DNA of 64,000 bases from Proteus faecis (GCF_003144395.1 NZ_PENZ01000034.1:186001-250000), one strand, 5' to 3'; positions 8,906 through 19,123 are shown, counted from the stretch's first letter. Notes: generated from the letters alone by a model not told the origin. Program-made: numbers and translations.

Positions 8906-10261
8906 TTAGTTTAGCTTTAATTGTGCAAAGATTTGATTCAGCCGTTGTGCATCTTTTATGCCAGGAGCCGATTCTACACCGGAGTTAAAATCAAGTCCGA
9001 TACAGCCTGTTTTAACGGCATCTAAACAGTTTTCACTGTTAAGACCACCTGCAAGTAATGCTTTTTCACGTAATGTATTCGGAATTTTTTGCCAATTAAA
9101 TGTGGCTCCTGTGCCACCAGTGCCATTATCAAGTACATATTTATTAACGTGTGAAACGGGAAGAATATCCGAGTGGATTGCCATATTTATGGCTTGCCAA
9201 ATCTCACAATTAGGTTGAATTTTTTGTCTAAGCTGTGCAATAAACTCAGCATCTTCCTGTCCGTGTAATTGAATGGCAGATAAATTAAGTTTTTCTGCAT
9301 AGTCACAAATAAGTTCAATAGGTTGGTTTTGAAAAACACCCACAAATGCTAAGGGAGCTTGTGTTATCAATTCTTGTGCTTGTGACAACGTCACTTTTCG
9401 AGGCGATTTCTCTGCGAAAATCAACCCAGCATAATAAGCGCCTGCTTGGTAAACCGCTTTTACATCTTGTGTACGAGTTAACCCGCACACTTTATGCTTT
9501 CCCAAAACCAGCGCTCTCACAGCTTGGTCAATATTTTCTTGTGACATTAATGCGCTACCTACTAGAAAACCATTAGCATATTGGCTTAACTCTTGAACTT
9601 GCTGGTGGGTATGAATACCTGATTCACTGATCACGATTGCATCTTTAGGTAATCCTTGGCTTAACTGCTGGGTACGAACTAAATCGATAGAGAGATCTCG
9701 CAAATCACGATTGTTAATACCGATAACTTTAGCATTGAGATTAATAGCACGTTGACGCTCTTCTTCGGTGCTTACTTCGGTTAATACACCCATATTTAAT
9801 TGATGAGCAACGGCTGACAGTGCACGATATTGCTCATCATTTAAGACAGAGAGCATTAATAAAATGGCATCTGCTTGATAAAGACGCGCTAAATAGATTT
9901 GGTATTCATCAATAATAAAATCTTTGCACAAAACGGGTTGATGCACGGCTTGACTAACTTGACGTAAATAATCAAAGTTTCCTTGAAAATATTTCTCATC
10001 AGTTAATACTGAAATTGCAGAAGCATAAGGCTGATAAATTTTTGCGATCGTAGCGGGATCAAAATCAGCACGAATTAAACCTTTTGAGGGCGATGCTTTT
10101 TTACATTCTAAAATAAAAACGGTATTAGGCTGAGTTAATGCCTGATAAAACGAGCGCGTTGATGGCACTATTTGCTGCACAAATTCTGATAACGGTTGGC
10201 TTGCTTTACGTGCAATTAGATATTCAGCTTTATCTTTTACAATGGCGTTTAATACAGTCAT
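8906..10261 (-). CDS. trpC: Bifunctional indole-3-glycerol-phosphate synthase / phosphoribosylanthranilate isomerase
   Basis: Fused TrpC-TrpF, as in other enterobacteria. The N-terminal half (about 1-255) closes the indole ring (ILECKKASPSKG with the catalytic Lys, VLCKDFIID, VISESGI). The C-terminal half (about 256-451) is the Amadori isomerase (KVCGLTRTQDV with the catalytic Cys, IQLHGQED, GLDFNSGVE). 451 residues, typical for the fusion. It starts 4 bp after the trpD stop. Confidence 0.97.
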   Translation of the reverse strand: MTVLNAIVKDKAEYLIARKASQPLSEFVQQIVPSTRSFYQALTQPNTVFILECKKASPSKGLIRADFDPATIAKIYQPYASAISVLTDEKYFQGNFDYLRQVSQAVHQPVLCKDFIIDEYQIYLARLYQADAILLMLSVLNDEQYRALSAVAHQLNMGVLTEVSTEEERQRAINLNAKVIGINNRDLRDLSIDLVRTQQLSQGLPKDAIVISESGIHTHQQVQELSQYANGFLVGSALMSQENIDQAVRALVLGKHKVCGLTRTQDVKAVYQAGAYYAGLIFAEKSPRKVTLSQAQELITQAPLAFVGVFQNQPIELICDYAEKLNLSAIQLHGQEDAEFIAQLRQKIQPNCEIWQAINMAIHSDILPVSHVNKYVLDNGTGGTGATFNWQKIPNTLREKALLAGGLNSENCLDAVKTGCIGLDFNSGVESAPGIKDAQRLNQIFAQLKLN

Positions 10262-10265
10262 GCTC

Positions 10266-11264
10266 TTATCCTCTCGCTGCTAATGCAGTTACACGATTTA
10301 TTGCTTTACCGCTATAAATGGCGTGCATAGCAACTTCAGTATTTACTTTTAAATCTTCTTGCCCATGTAAACGCATTAATAAAGCGACATTAGCTGCAAC
10401 AGATTCGGTATGTGCTCTTTTCCCTTCACCTTGTAGTAAATCTGCTAATAATTGACGGTTTACTTCAGGTGTACCACCTTCTAAATCAGTAATAGCACAA
10501 GGACGAAGACCAAAATCACTGGGAGTCAGTTCATAACGTGTGATTTCACCATGATGTAATTCAGCGACTTGAGTCGGTGCATGCAGTGAAACTTCATCCA
10601 TTCCACCACTGTGAACAACAGCTGCACGCTCATAACCTAGAACTTTTAATGTGTCTGCAATAGGCATCAATAACTCTGGGCTATATACTCCGATTAATGC
10701 TAATGGCGGACGAGCTGGGTTAATCAACGGGCCTAATACATTAAATAGCGTGCGTGTTTTTAGTTGTTGGCGAACTGGTGCTGCAAAACGAAAACCGCTG
10801 TGATACTGAGGCGCAAATAAAAAGCATAAACCTACCTCATCCAGTAATTGGCGTGCATCATCAGCACTTCTATCTAAAGGGATACCAAATGCAGCTAATA
10901 AATCGGAAGAGCCAGAGCGACTGGATACGCTACGATTACCATGTTTCGCAACTTTGATCCCAACTTCAGCTGCAACAAATGCGCTTGCTGTTGAAATATT
11001 GATACTATTGGCACCATCTCCACCCGTGCCGACGATATCGCAAAAAGTGTAATCAGGGCGAGGAAAGGGTTGTGCATTATCTAGCAATGCGCGTGCTGCA
11101 CCCGCGATTTCTTGAGGGTGCTCACCACGCATTTTCATGCTGATCAAAACAGCTGCTAATTGTGATTCCGTTAACTCACCGCGGATAATGGCGCTAAACA
11201 GAGTTTGGCTTTCTTCTAATGTTAACTGTTGTGCACTAAATAATTTGTTGAAGATAGTTTCCAT
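10266..11264 (-). CDS. trpD: Anthranilate phosphoribosyltransferase
   Basis: Transfers phosphoribosyl from PRPP to anthranilate. 332 residues, with the PRPP-binding motif [20 protein letters not shown] (about 75-94) and [17 protein letters not shown]. In E. coli this activity is fused behind the TrpG amidotransferase; here trpG and trpD are separate genes one base apart, as in Serratia. The separation is real: trpG has its own stop and trpD its own ATG with ribosome site (AAAGGAGACG). Confidence 0.97.
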   Translation of the reverse strand: METIFNKLFSAQQLTLEESQTLFSAIIRGELTESQLAAVLISMKMRGEHPQEIAGAARALLDNAQPFPRPDYTFCDIVGTGGDGANSINISTASAFVAAEVGIKVAKHGNRSVSSRSGSSDLLAAFGIPLDRSADDARQLLDEVGLCFLFAPQYHSGFRFAAPVRQQLKTRTLFNVLGPLINPARPPLALIGVYSPELLMPIADTLKVLGYERAAVVHSGGMDEVSLHAPTQVAELHHGEITRYELTPSDFGLRPCAITDLEGGTPEVNRQLLADLLQGEGKRAHTESVAANVALLMRLHGQEDLKVNTEVAMHAIYSGKAINRVTALAARG

Positions 11265-11265
11265 T

Positions 11266-11859
11266 TTATTCGTCTCCTTTAGGAGTTAATGCCCATGCGA
11301 TTGTTTGTTCTAAAAGTTGCGCGCCTTTTGTGGTTAAAATTGATTCGGGGTGAAACTGAAAACCACACGTTTTATGTTGACGGTGACGCACCGCCATAAC
11401 AGTGTTATCGCACCAAGCATTAATAATGAGTTGTTCTGGAACTTGTTCTCCTGAAAGCGAATGATAACGAGCAACGGGTAAAGGGTTAGGTAAATTCACA
11501 AACATTTCGCTGTTATCATGTTTAGCTAATGTCGCTTTACCGTGTAAGATCTCTCCACATGAAGAAACTTTGCCACCGTAAGCTTCAATAATGGCCTGAT
11601 GGCCTAAACAAATACCAATCACCGGTAATGTGCCTAATACACGTTTTAACAATTCAGGCATACAACCTGCTTGTGACGGTGCGCCAGGCCCCGGAGATAA
11701 CAGTAGAATAGGGTTATCGAGTTCACGTAATTTTTGTTCAATAAAATCGGCGGTGACACTATTGCGATAAATCACCACGTTATTACCAAGGCTACGTAAT
11801 TGATCCACAAGGTTATAAGTAAATGAGTCAATGTTATCGAGCAGTAAGATAGTCGCCAT
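11266..11859 (-). CDS. trpG: Anthranilate synthase glutamine amidotransferase component
   Basis: Class I glutamine amidotransferase that supplies ammonia to TrpE. 197 residues starting [16 protein letters not shown]. The triad is visible: the Cys nucleophile in GICLGHQAI, and His and Glu in [22 protein letters not shown] forms the oxyanion region. The start ATG at 11859 overlaps the trpE stop (TAATG) and has a strong AGGAGG site; two upstream codons starting with TTG are less likely. Stand-alone, not fused to trpD. Confidence 0.97.
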   Translation of the reverse strand: MATILLLDNIDSFTYNLVDQLRSLGNNVVIYRNSVTADFIEQKLRELDNPILLLSPGPGAPSQAGCMPELLKRVLGTLPVIGICLGHQAIIEAYGGKVSSCGEILHGKATLAKHDNSEMFVNLPNPLPVARYHSLSGEQVPEQLIINAWCDNTVMAVRHRQHKTCGFQFHPESILTTKGAQLLEQTIAWALTPKGDE

Positions 11860-13436
11860 TAGCAAGCCTCCTGCTGTTGTGTATCTGTATGTGCTTGTAA
11901 AATAGCGTTGATTACAGCTTGTGATTTATTGCGTGTTTCTTCAGCTTCCATTTGAGGATCTGAATCAAGCACAATTCCAGCACCAACTTGAATAGTGGCA
12001 ATATTATTTTCAACATAAGCAGAGCGAATAACTATGCAAGTATCAAAATCTCCTGCGCCAGTAAAATAGCCGATAGCCCCACCGTAACTGCCACGTTTTG
12101 TTTTTTCATAATGAGCAATTAATTGCATTGCACTGACTTTAGGCGCACCCGATAACGTTCCCATATTCATACAAGCTTGATACGCATGAAAAATATCTAA
12201 GTCATCACGTAGTTTACCCACGACTCTTGAGACTAAGTGCATGACAAAAGCATAACGGTCAACTTTTGTTAATTCCGCGACATAACGGCTACCTGCTTGG
12301 CAAATGCGCGCTAAATCATTACGCGCTAAATCAACGAGCATTAAATGTTCAGAAAGCTCTTTTGTATCAGTGCGCATTTCAAGTTCAATTCGGCTGTCTA
12401 AATCTGCATTGATCGAACCATCTGCGTTACGTCCTCTTGGACGAGTTCCTGCAATTGGGTAGATTTCAATTTGGCGATCGCTAGTTTGATATTTCAATGC
12501 ACTTTCTGGTGATGCGCCAAATACTGTGAATGAAGCATCTTGCATATAGAATAAATAAGGGCTTGGATTTTTCTCTTTTAACACTTGATAAGCAGCAAGT
12601 GGTGAAGGGCAAGCAACTTGAAAGCGACGAGATGGAACAACTTGGAAAATATCACCACGACGAATATAAGTTTTCATTGCCTCAACGATATCGCCATAAC
12701 CTTTATCATCCATATTGCCTTGTATTGTTGACTCTGTTGCTGTTAAAGCGCGACGAATAGGATGTTTTAAGGGTTGTTTAGCTAGCGAAATTAACTCATT
12801 TTGTCGAACAGTGAGACGCTGACATTCTGTTTTATCGTCAGTAAAAGCAATAGAAATTAACTGACTATCTTCATTTTGATGGTCGATCACAACTAATTGT
12901 TCTGCTAAGTAAAAGCAGTAATCAGGGCATGAAAAAATAGTGTCTAATTCAGGAATGGGTTCGAATCCACTGACTAAGTCATAAGCAAATAAGCCACCAA
13001 CAAAAATGGCATTAGCATCTTTCGTCTCTTTGTTAGCAAGAAAAAAGCGTAAAGCGTCAAATACACTAGCTGATTTTAATTTGCTTTCTTCATCAATATC
13101 TTGGGCGGGTGCTGAGAAAGTAAAAACACATTGTTTATCGCTCTCTTGCATTAAGATAGCTTTTTCTTTTAGTGCGATTTTTAATGCTGGTAATAACGCT
13201 TGCCCATTAACGCTTAATGCATCAATAGTGACTTGATTTTTTACTGCACTGATGCGTAATGCACTATCAACAATTAACAAACTTTTTAAGTTCGCTTTAG
13301 TGTCAATTTGTGCAGATTCTAACAGCAATGTGTGATGTTTATTTCCACATAATGTATTGAAAAGTAAAGCAGGTTCTCTATGGTAAGGCAGTGGCGTTGC
13401 CTTGGTATTAAATGAGAATGCAATTGATGTATTCAT
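11859..13436 (-). CDS. trpE: Anthranilate synthase component I
   Basis: First enzyme of the tryptophan branch: chorismate plus ammonia gives anthranilate. 525 residues. The C-terminal chorismate-binding domain shows [50 protein letters not shown] and [11 protein letters not shown]. The N-terminal region carries the LLES segment associated with tryptophan feedback binding. First structural gene of the operon, 95 bp behind the leader peptide gene, so it is governed by attenuation and by TrpR. Confidence 0.98.
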   Translation of the reverse strand: MNTSIAFSFNTKATPLPYHREPALLFNTLCGNKHHTLLLESAQIDTKANLKSLLIVDSALRISAVKNQVTIDALSVNGQALLPALKIALKEKAILMQESDKQCVFTFSAPAQDIDEESKLKSASVFDALRFFLANKETKDANAIFVGGLFAYDLVSGFEPIPELDTIFSCPDYCFYLAEQLVVIDHQNEDSQLISIAFTDDKTECQRLTVRQNELISLAKQPLKHPIRRALTATESTIQGNMDDKGYGDIVEAMKTYIRRGDIFQVVPSRRFQVACPSPLAAYQVLKEKNPSPYLFYMQDASFTVFGASPESALKYQTSDRQIEIYPIAGTRPRGRNADGSINADLDSRIELEMRTDTKELSEHLMLVDLARNDLARICQAGSRYVAELTKVDRYAFVMHLVSRVVGKLRDDLDIFHAYQACMNMGTLSGAPKVSAMQLIAHYEKTKRGSYGGAIGYFTGAGDFDTCIVIRSAYVENNIATIQVGAGIVLDSDPQMEAEETRNKSQAVINAILQAHTDTQQQEAC

Positions 13437-13480
13437 TATTATCGCTCTATATTATTTTTTACTAACTGTTTTTAGTGCAT

Positions 13481-13506
13481 AAAAAAACCCGCGTAGGCGG
13501 GTTTTA
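13481..13506 (-). terminator. trp attenuator terminator
   Basis: On the minus strand AAAACCCGCC-TAC-GCGGGTTTTTTT, a compact GC stem plus T7, lies between trpL and trpE. A competing antiterminator is visible: GGCGGTTT, spanning the trpL stop at about 13534-13541, can pair with AAACCCGCC (one bulged C), the 5' arm of this stem. Confidence 0.9.
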
Positions 13507-13531
13507 GATATCACTGACGTAAAGCCGGAGA

Positions 13532-13594
13532 TCAAACCGCCCATAAAAGAGTATTGCGCCACCAAAGAGCGATAAGATGTTGATTAGTATTCAT
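13532..13594 (-). CDS. trpL: trp operon leader peptide
   Basis: A 20-codon frame reads MNTNQHLIALWWRNTLLWAV, with tandem Trp codons at 11-12 and a third at 18. It is preceded by AAGGAGATCTT and followed by the attenuator hairpin. Ribosome stalling at the Trp codons when charged tRNA-Trp is scarce would favour the antiterminator. The E. coli leader is 14 residues with only the tandem pair; the extra Trp codon near the end is a difference. Confidence 0.93.
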   Translation of the reverse strand: MNTNQHLIALWWRNTLLWAV

Positions 13595-13648
13595 AAGATC
13601 TCCTTACAGCTAACGACAGATAATGTTTAATAGACTAGCTCGTGTTGT

Positions 13649-13682
13649 GTACTAGTAAACTGGATTGCGTTAGGTTCGTCAA
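13649..13682 (-). promoter_or_regulatory. trp promoter with TrpR operator
   Basis: Minus-strand -35 TTGACG (13682-13677), 17-bp spacer and -10 TTTACT (13659-13654): the same geometry as E. coli (TTGACA-17-TTAACT). The sequence GTACTAGTAAACTGGATT (13649-13666) covers the -10 and matches most of the TrpR operator GTACTAGTTAACTAGTAC, with the left half-site perfect. Repression by TrpR-tryptophan is inferred from this match. Confidence 0.82.
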
Positions 13683-13741
13683 GTACTTTATGGCATACTC
13701 TTTAAAATTTATTATCTTGCTAAGATGAAAAGGGAGAAGCG

Positions 13742-14602
13742 ATGACTGAAGTGCTATCTGATTTAAGAGTGATTTATGATTTGCACAGCCACACTACCGC
13801 GTCAGATGGCGAGCTTTCACCAGAAGAATTGGTTGAGAGAGCGATAGAGCGTCAAATTAATGTCTTAGCAATTACTGACCACGATACAACGGCGGCGATT
13901 ACCCCTGCTAATGAATATATTGCAGAAAAAAAGTTGCCTCTTACTTTGATATCAGGTGTCGAAATATCGACTTTGTGGGAGAATATAGAAATCCATATCG
14001 TTGGATTGAATATTGATATCAACCATAACGCAATAAAGACGCTTCTTTTGTCACAAAGTCAATGTCGTGAAACACGTGCGATAATGATAGGTGAGCGATT
14101 AGAAAAAGCGGGTATTGTCAATGCATTTGAAGGGGCAAAAGCCTTAGCCCAGGGGGGGCAAGTTACAAGAGGACATTTTGCTCGTTTTCTTGTCAATGAA
14201 GGGCATGTTGCTTCGGTTAATAAAGTGTTTAAACGTTATTTAGCAAAAGGTAAAACAGGTTATGTGCCACCACAATGGTGCTCAATAGGTGACGCTGTCA
14301 CTGCAATTCATGAGGCTGGTGGTGTTGCAGTATTAGCGCATCCGGGACGATATGGTCTATCCTCTAAATGGTTAAAACGTTTAACGCTCTATTTTAAACA
14401 ACTCAGTGGTGATGCAATCGAAGTGGCACAATGCCAACAACCACCACAAGAACGAGAACAACACGCAGCCTTAGCGCAATTTTATGGGTTAAAAGCTTCG
14501 TTAGGTTCTGATTTTCATCGCCCTTGTTCGTGGATAGAATTAGGGCGTAATTTATGGTTACCCAGTGGCGTAGAACCTGTTTGGTCGCTATGGCAAGAGT
14601 AA
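13742..14602 (+). CDS. rnm: PHP-domain 5'-3' exoribonuclease Rnm (RNase AM)
   Basis: Metal-dependent phosphoesterase of the PHP family. The E. coli homologue (YciV/TrpH) trims 5' ends of rRNAs and degrades short RNAs and 3',5'-pAp. 286 residues. PHP motifs: YDLHSHTTASDGE (about 13-25), AITDHDTT (43-50), GVEIST, VLAHPGRYG and LGSDFHRP (about 257-264), supplying the His/Asp/Glu metal ligands. It diverges from the trp operon and is followed 24 bp later by yciO, as in E. coli. Confidence 0.93.
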   Translation: MTEVLSDLRVIYDLHSHTTASDGELSPEELVERAIERQINVLAITDHDTTAAITPANEYIAEKKLPLTLISGVEISTLWENIEIHIVGLNIDINHNAIKTLLLSQSQCRETRAIMIGERLEKAGIVNAFEGAKALAQGGQVTRGHFARFLVNEGHVASVNKVFKRYLAKGKTGYVPPQWCSIGDAVTAIHEAGGVAVLAHPGRYGLSSKWLKRLTLYFKQLSGDAIEVAQCQQPPQEREQHAALAQFYGLKASLGSDFHRPCSWIELGRNLWLPSGVEPVWSLWQE

Positions 14603-14626
14603 CTTTAGAAATTTGTTGAGGGATAT

Positions 14627-15247
14627 ATGAGCCAACTTTTTTATATTCACCCAGATAATCCGCAGGCTCGTTTAATTGAACAAAGTGCTGATATTTTACG
14701 CAAGGGCGGTGTGGTGATTTATCCAACAGACTCTGGTTATGCTATTGGCTGTTGTTTAGAAAATAAAGATGCAATGACGCGAATTTGTCGTATTCGCCAA
14801 TTAGATAAAAAACACAATTTTACCCTGATGTGCCGTGATTTATCAGAAATTGCTAATTACGCTTATGTTGATAATGTCGTGTTTCGTTTAATAAAAAATA
14901 ACACGCCAGGTAATTACACCTTTATCTTAAAAGCGACTAAAGATGTACCAAAGCGTTTGATGAATGATAAACGTAAAACCATAGGTTTACGTGTTCCTTC
15001 TAACCCTATTGCATTGGCATTATTAGAAAATATTGGTGAGCCATTAATGTCAACAAGCCTGATTTTACCGGGCAATGATTTTGCTGAGTCTGATCCGGAA
15101 GAAATCGAAGATTTATTAAGCAAACAAGTTGATTTGGTGATCCACGGTGGTTATTTAGGGCAAAAACCGACAACGGTAATTGATTTAACAGAAGATACCC
15201 CTGTCATTGTGCGCGAAGGTACAGGTGATATTACGCCATTTCAGTAA
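14627..15247 (+). CDS. yciO: YciO, Sua5/YciO/YrdC family protein
   Basis: Member of the fold whose other members (TsaC/Sua5) make threonylcarbamoyl-AMP for tRNA t6A. YciO is a paralogue with weak or uncertain activity in that reaction. 206 residues. Motifs: GGVVIYPTDSGYAIGC (about 28-43), CRIRQLDKKHNFTLMC with the conserved KK region, and TIGLRVPSNPIALALL. Likely co-transcribed with rnm. E. coli yciQ, which follows yciO there, is absent. Confidence 0.92.
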   Translation: MSQLFYIHPDNPQARLIEQSADILRKGGVVIYPTDSGYAIGCCLENKDAMTRICRIRQLDKKHNFTLMCRDLSEIANYAYVDNVVFRLIKNNTPGNYTFILKATKDVPKRLMNDKRKTIGLRVPSNPIALALLENIGEPLMSTSLILPGNDFAESDPEEIEDLLSKQVDLVIHGGYLGQKPTTVIDLTEDTPVIVREGTGDITPFQ

Positions 15248-15665
15248 ATTATTGAGTTGATTAAACGGGATTAGAAGCAAATGGCGCGATAGTGAAGAGA
15301 TTTATCACGAGATAAAGAGATAAAAGGTGAAGGGATTTATCGCTTGTGTTAAATTTATACATTGCGATAAAAATCACGGTGTTTGTTTTTGAAATCGGTT
15401 ATATCAACGCGTATTTTAAACGCTAAATACAATAACTCGATTTGCAGACAAACGGCTAATTGTCGTTAGGTTTTTACCGACATCGCTTTGTCGCCACTAT
15501 TTATCACACTGTTGATGTGAAAAAGCGTCAATATTGTTCACTATTGAATCAATAAACCTGTGTTTATTTCTTATATTAATAAACATGGGTTATTTTTATT
15601 TGATTGATTTTTAAAAATTAATTCTATTTTATGACGCCTGTGAAGGCGACACATGAGGTTGTTTC
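15248..15665. other. yciO-rluB intergenic region
   Basis: 418 bp without a credible gene, at the place of E. coli yciQ. It holds an inverted repeat TTTATCGC / GCGATAAA (15336-15371, 20-base loop) without a T-run. A small hairpin CGCC-TGTGAA-GGCG (15635-15648) lies in the probable rluB leader, just before its GAGG ribosome site. Neither matches an RNA family I recognise. Confidence 0.5.
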
Positions 15666-16589
15666 ATGAGCGATAAATCGCAACGCACTGAAAAATTACA
15701 AAAAATCCTTGCTCGTTCTGGTCACGGTTCTCGCCGTGAAATTGAAGGTTATCTTCAAGAGGGACGTATCAGCATTGATGGCACAAAAGCGAAATTAGGT
15801 GATCGTATTGATGTCACCACTACAGCAAAAATCCGCTTAGATGGTCGCATTCTAAATATTCGTGAAGCACAAAAAGATGTCTGTCGTGTGCTTGCTTATT
15901 ATAAACCTGAAGGGGAACTGTGTACTCGCAGTGATCCACAAGGTCGTCCAACTGTTTTCCAACGTCTTCCTCGCCTTAACAGTGCTCGCTGGATTGCTGT
16001 TGGTCGTCTTGATGTCAATACTAGTGGATTACTGTTATTTACAACAGATGGTGAATTAGCTAACCGTTTAATGCACCCTAGCCGTGAAGTTGAGCGTGAA
16101 TACGCAGTTCGTGTTTTTGGTGAAATCGATGATGCGAAAATTCGTCAATTAACGCGAGGTGTACAATTAGAAGATGGTCCTGCTTCATTCCGTTCGGTTT
16201 CTTACCGTGGTGGGGAAGGGATTAATCAATGGTACAATGTTTCACTTACTGAAGGACGTAACCGTGAAGTTCGTCGTATGTGGGAAGCTGTTGGTGTACA
16301 AGTTAGCCGTCTTATTCGTGTTCGTTATGGTGATATTGATTTGCCAAAAGGTTTACCGCGTGGTGGCTGGGTTGAACTGGGGTTAGCTCAAATCAACTAT
16401 TTACGTCAGTTAGTTGAATTAAACGACGAAACAGTAACAAAAGTTGCAGTGGAAAAAGATCAGCGTCGCATCAAAGCGAATCAGATCCGTCGTGCGGTTA
16501 AGCGTCATACTAAAATCTCAACACGCACTTCAACATCACCTGCTAAAAGAGCATCAAGTCGTCGTCAATCAGCAGGAAATAAAAAATAA
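15666..16589 (+). CDS. rluB: 23S rRNA pseudouridine(2605) synthase RluB
   Basis: Isomerises U2605 of 23S rRNA. 307 residues. An S4 RNA-binding domain occupies about 8-70 ([18 protein letters not shown]). The catalytic domain carries the RsuA/RluB motif with the active Asp, [18 protein letters not shown] (about 117-134). [15 protein letters not shown] is the conserved late motif. A basic C-terminal tail of about 60 residues follows. A strong terminator lies downstream. Position matches the E. coli order rluB-btuR. Confidence 0.96.
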   Translation: MSDKSQRTEKLQKILARSGHGSRREIEGYLQEGRISIDGTKAKLGDRIDVTTTAKIRLDGRILNIREAQKDVCRVLAYYKPEGELCTRSDPQGRPTVFQRLPRLNSARWIAVGRLDVNTSGLLLFTTDGELANRLMHPSREVEREYAVRVFGEIDDAKIRQLTRGVQLEDGPASFRSVSYRGGEGINQWYNVSLTEGRNREVRRMWEAVGVQVSRLIRVRYGDIDLPKGLPRGGWVELGLAQINYLRQLVELNDETVTKVAVEKDQRRIKANQIRRAVKRHTKISTRTSTSPAKRASSRRQSAGNKK

Positions 16590-16633
16590 TAAACGAATAA
16601 TTATTTATTATTTTAAATTAAAATATCATTTTT

Positions 16634-16672
16634 AAAATAATCGCCCTATTTTAATAGGGCGATTATTTTTTT
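16634..16672 (+). terminator. rluB terminator
   Basis: Long stem AAAATAATCGCCCTATT / AATAGGGCGATTATTTTT with a T-run, 45 bp after rluB. Confidence 0.92.
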
Positions 16673-16768
16673 GACTACTTTCTTTTTTTTATAAATCTAT
16701 TTATGATGACACTATTAGGACGTATTTATTAATAACTTTATATTTAACGATAAGGTATTCAAAATAAT

Positions 16769-17719
16769 ATGTATCGTTATTTTTATTTAATTACTGTGTT
16801 ATATATAACCTCTTTAGTAACAGGATGTGATTATCCTGCAATAAGAGAAAAACAAAATGGTGTTTTCTACATCAACAATAATCAATTGGAACCTTTAGAG
16901 TTTAAAATTGATAATACTAAATTTGTGATGGGGAAAGGTGAAGTAAAAAAAATTAAACTTAATAATGGCGAACATATACTTGTTGATAGTCAAGGTAAAC
17001 AAAGTATATTTATGGTTTATCCCGGAAACCGTGGAGGAATAATTAATCCCAATAGAGATATCTATTATAGTTTCACCACGTTATTTAAACAAGAATATCC
17101 TCCATCTGAGGAAATCCGTATAGATGAACGTACTGTATGGGTAAATGGTATTCTTTTAAAAGGTGCGATTAATAGTTCTGATTCTCTCTTTATTGATAAT
17201 AATATTTTTAGTTGTGATATTCCAATCGATGAACCACTACCTACTTATTTATCTGATTGGGAAGGTAATGAAAAAGTAAGTACATTGACCAAATGTTTTA
17301 CAAAAGATGATTTTTACCAATATATCATTAAATTTCCCTATGGTATTAAATTTTATTCTGAGCATGATTTATTAACTCAATATATAGCAGAAGATAATTT
17401 TAATTGGATCGATGAAAATAATACACGAACAGATAATTTATCTCCGTTAGAAGATAACTTTAGCTTCAATGATGAAAAATTGATGAAAGAAGCGATAAGC
17501 ATTCAGGAGGTAGTTAAAAAATATTTAACCTCAAGAGATCCTTCAGAAAGAAAATTATTTTATAGTGAGTATCATAAACATATCATGAAAATGGCAATAC
17601 TTTATGATCAACAAATAAGACGTCAGATTTTTGTTGATAGAGAGATGTATTTAGATTTTATTAAAAAAAATGGGCGTATATTTGGTGCCGGTATTTTAGG
17701 GGAGCCCATTCTTATTTAA
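16769..17719 (+). CDS. Putative lipoprotein of unknown function
   Basis: Not recognised. A 316-residue protein with a lipoprotein signal peptide: hydrophobic residues 5-18 and a lipobox ending LVTGC, so Cys20 is the likely lipidated residue. The first ~70 mature residues look like a small beta domain (FYINNNQLEPLEFKIDNTKF, VKKIKLNNGEHILVD). The middle holds three Cys besides the lipid Cys, and the C-terminal third is helical and charged. Clearly more AT-rich than its neighbours. It is inserted between rluB and btuR, adjacent in E. coli, and has only a weak ribosome site. The gene is probably real given the intact 951-bp frame and good signal peptide. Confidence 0.7.
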   Translation: MYRYFYLITVLYITSLVTGCDYPAIREKQNGVFYINNNQLEPLEFKIDNTKFVMGKGEVKKIKLNNGEHILVDSQGKQSIFMVYPGNRGGIINPNRDIYYSFTTLFKQEYPPSEEIRIDERTVWVNGILLKGAINSSDSLFIDNNIFSCDIPIDEPLPTYLSDWEGNEKVSTLTKCFTKDDFYQYIIKFPYGIKFYSEHDLLTQYIAEDNFNWIDENNTRTDNLSPLEDNFSFNDEKLMKEAISIQEVVKKYLTSRDPSERKLFYSEYHKHIMKMAILYDQQIRRQIFVDREMYLDFIKKNGRIFGAGILGEPILI

Positions 17720-17742
17720 TATTCGAGTTCTTTACATAGTGG

Positions 17743-18333
17743 TTACCAATCTATGCCTTTTTGTGCTTTTATCCCACTATCAAAAGCGTGTTTAATAGGA
17801 CGCATTTCTGTCACTGTATCTGCCAACTCGATTAATTTTCTATGGCAGCCTCTTCCGGTAATAATGACATTTTGATGGGCAGGGCGAGAACTAAGAGCTG
17901 AAATAACTTCATCTAATGGTAAATAGTTAAAGGTAATCATATAAGTAATTTCATCGAGAATAACTAGATCATATTCTGGGTCATTAAGTAGTTTGAGTGC
18001 ATATTGCCAAGTATTTAAACAGGCAACTGTATCTGTACTTTTATCTTGAGTTTCCCAAGTAAATCCGGTTTCCATCACATAGAAAGGTACACCAAACTGT
18101 TCCAGTAGATTACGTTCACCGTTTTCCCACGTACCTTTAATAAATTGCACAACACCGACCTTTTTTTGATGACCTACTGCACGTGTCGCTGTGCCCATTG
18201 CTGCAGTTGTTTTTCCTTTACCATTACCGGTAAAAATTATCACAATGCCTTGTTCTCGCTGAGCTTGCTCAATTCGGGTATCGACTTTTTCTTTTAAACG
18301 TTGTTGGCGTTTTTGGTGTTGTGCATTATTCAT
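17743..18333 (-). CDS. btuR: Cob(I)yrinic acid a,c-diamide adenosyltransferase
   Basis: Transfers the adenosyl group of ATP to cobalamin or corrinoid precursors (CobA/BtuR/CobO family). 196 residues. The P-loop GNGKGKTTAAMGTATRAVGH (about 36-55) is the family signature, followed by VGVVQFIKGTW, DLVILDEITYM and IITGRGCHRKLIEL. N-terminal RQQRLKEKVD matches E. coli BtuR. It runs 25 bp downstream of yciK on the same strand and is probably co-transcribed. Confidence 0.95.
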   Translation of the reverse strand: MNNAQHQKRQQRLKEKVDTRIEQAQREQGIVIIFTGNGKGKTTAAMGTATRAVGHQKKVGVVQFIKGTWENGERNLLEQFGVPFYVMETGFTWETQDKSTDTVACLNTWQYALKLLNDPEYDLVILDEITYMITFNYLPLDEVISALSSRPAHQNVIITGRGCHRKLIELADTVTEMRPIKHAFDSGIKAQKGIDW

Positions 18334-18358
18334 TGTGCTACCTTAAACTTAAATTACG

Positions 18359-19123
18359 TTATTCAGCGGGACCCGCTTTACGACCGGGTTGTGCATCTAA
18401 AGATTGTCCTTTCACATCAATACTGTCATCACTCATTAAATAGAGATATAACGGCATCAAATCTTTAGGTGTTTTTAGTTTTTGTGCATTTTCATCAGGG
18501 AATGCACTTGCCCGCATTGCGGTACGAGTGCCACCAGGATTAATACAGTTAATACGTAAGGTACTTTCGTTATATTCTTCATTAAGTATTTGCATAAAGC
18601 CTTCTGTAGCGAATTTAGAAACAGAATAAGCTCCCCAGCCATAGCGGCCTCGGCGACCAACGCTGGATGTAGTAAGAATAAGGCTTGCATGAGGTGCCTT
18701 GAGCATCAATGGTAATAGTGCTTTCGTGAGCATAAAAGTTGCATTGACGTTGACTTGCATCACATCATGCCAAAGGTTACTTGGTTGATTAATAATAGGC
18801 TCAATAACGCCTAATAAGCCTGCGTTTTGTAATACACCATCGAGATGGGGGAAACGCTTAACGAGCGTGTCAGCAAACTGTTGAAAGTCGTTCTCTGTTG
18901 CTGTAAGTAGATCAAGTGGATATAACATGGGTTGTTGACCACCTGATGTGATGATTTCTTCTTGAACATCTTCCAGTTTTGATAGAGTACGTCCTAATAA
19001 GATAAGTGTTGCGCCATATTGCGCATAAGTTAGTGCGGCTTCTTTTCCTATACCATCACCAGCACCTGTTACTAGAATAATTTTATCTTTTAGCACGCTA
19101 TGATCGGGTTGATATTGCAACAT
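18359..19123 (-). CDS. yciK: YciK family short-chain dehydrogenase
   Basis: NAD(P)-dependent SDR oxidoreductase of unknown physiological substrate. 254 residues. Rossmann TGAGDGIGKEAA (about 20-31), NAG motif in LQNAGLLG, catalytic Ser in LTTSSVGRRG, YSVSK with the Tyr and Lys, and INCINPGGTRTAMR. Same strand and order as in E. coli (yciK-btuR). Diverges from sohB. Confidence 0.94.
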   Translation of the reverse strand: MLQYQPDHSVLKDKIILVTGAGDGIGKEAALTYAQYGATLILLGRTLSKLEDVQEEIITSGGQQPMLYPLDLLTATENDFQQFADTLVKRFPHLDGVLQNAGLLGVIEPIINQPSNLWHDVMQVNVNATFMLTKALLPLMLKAPHASLILTTSSVGRRGRYGWGAYSVSKFATEGFMQILNEEYNESTLRINCINPGGTRTAMRASAFPDENAQKLKTPKDLMPLYLYLMSDDSIDVKGQSLDAQPGRKAGPAE

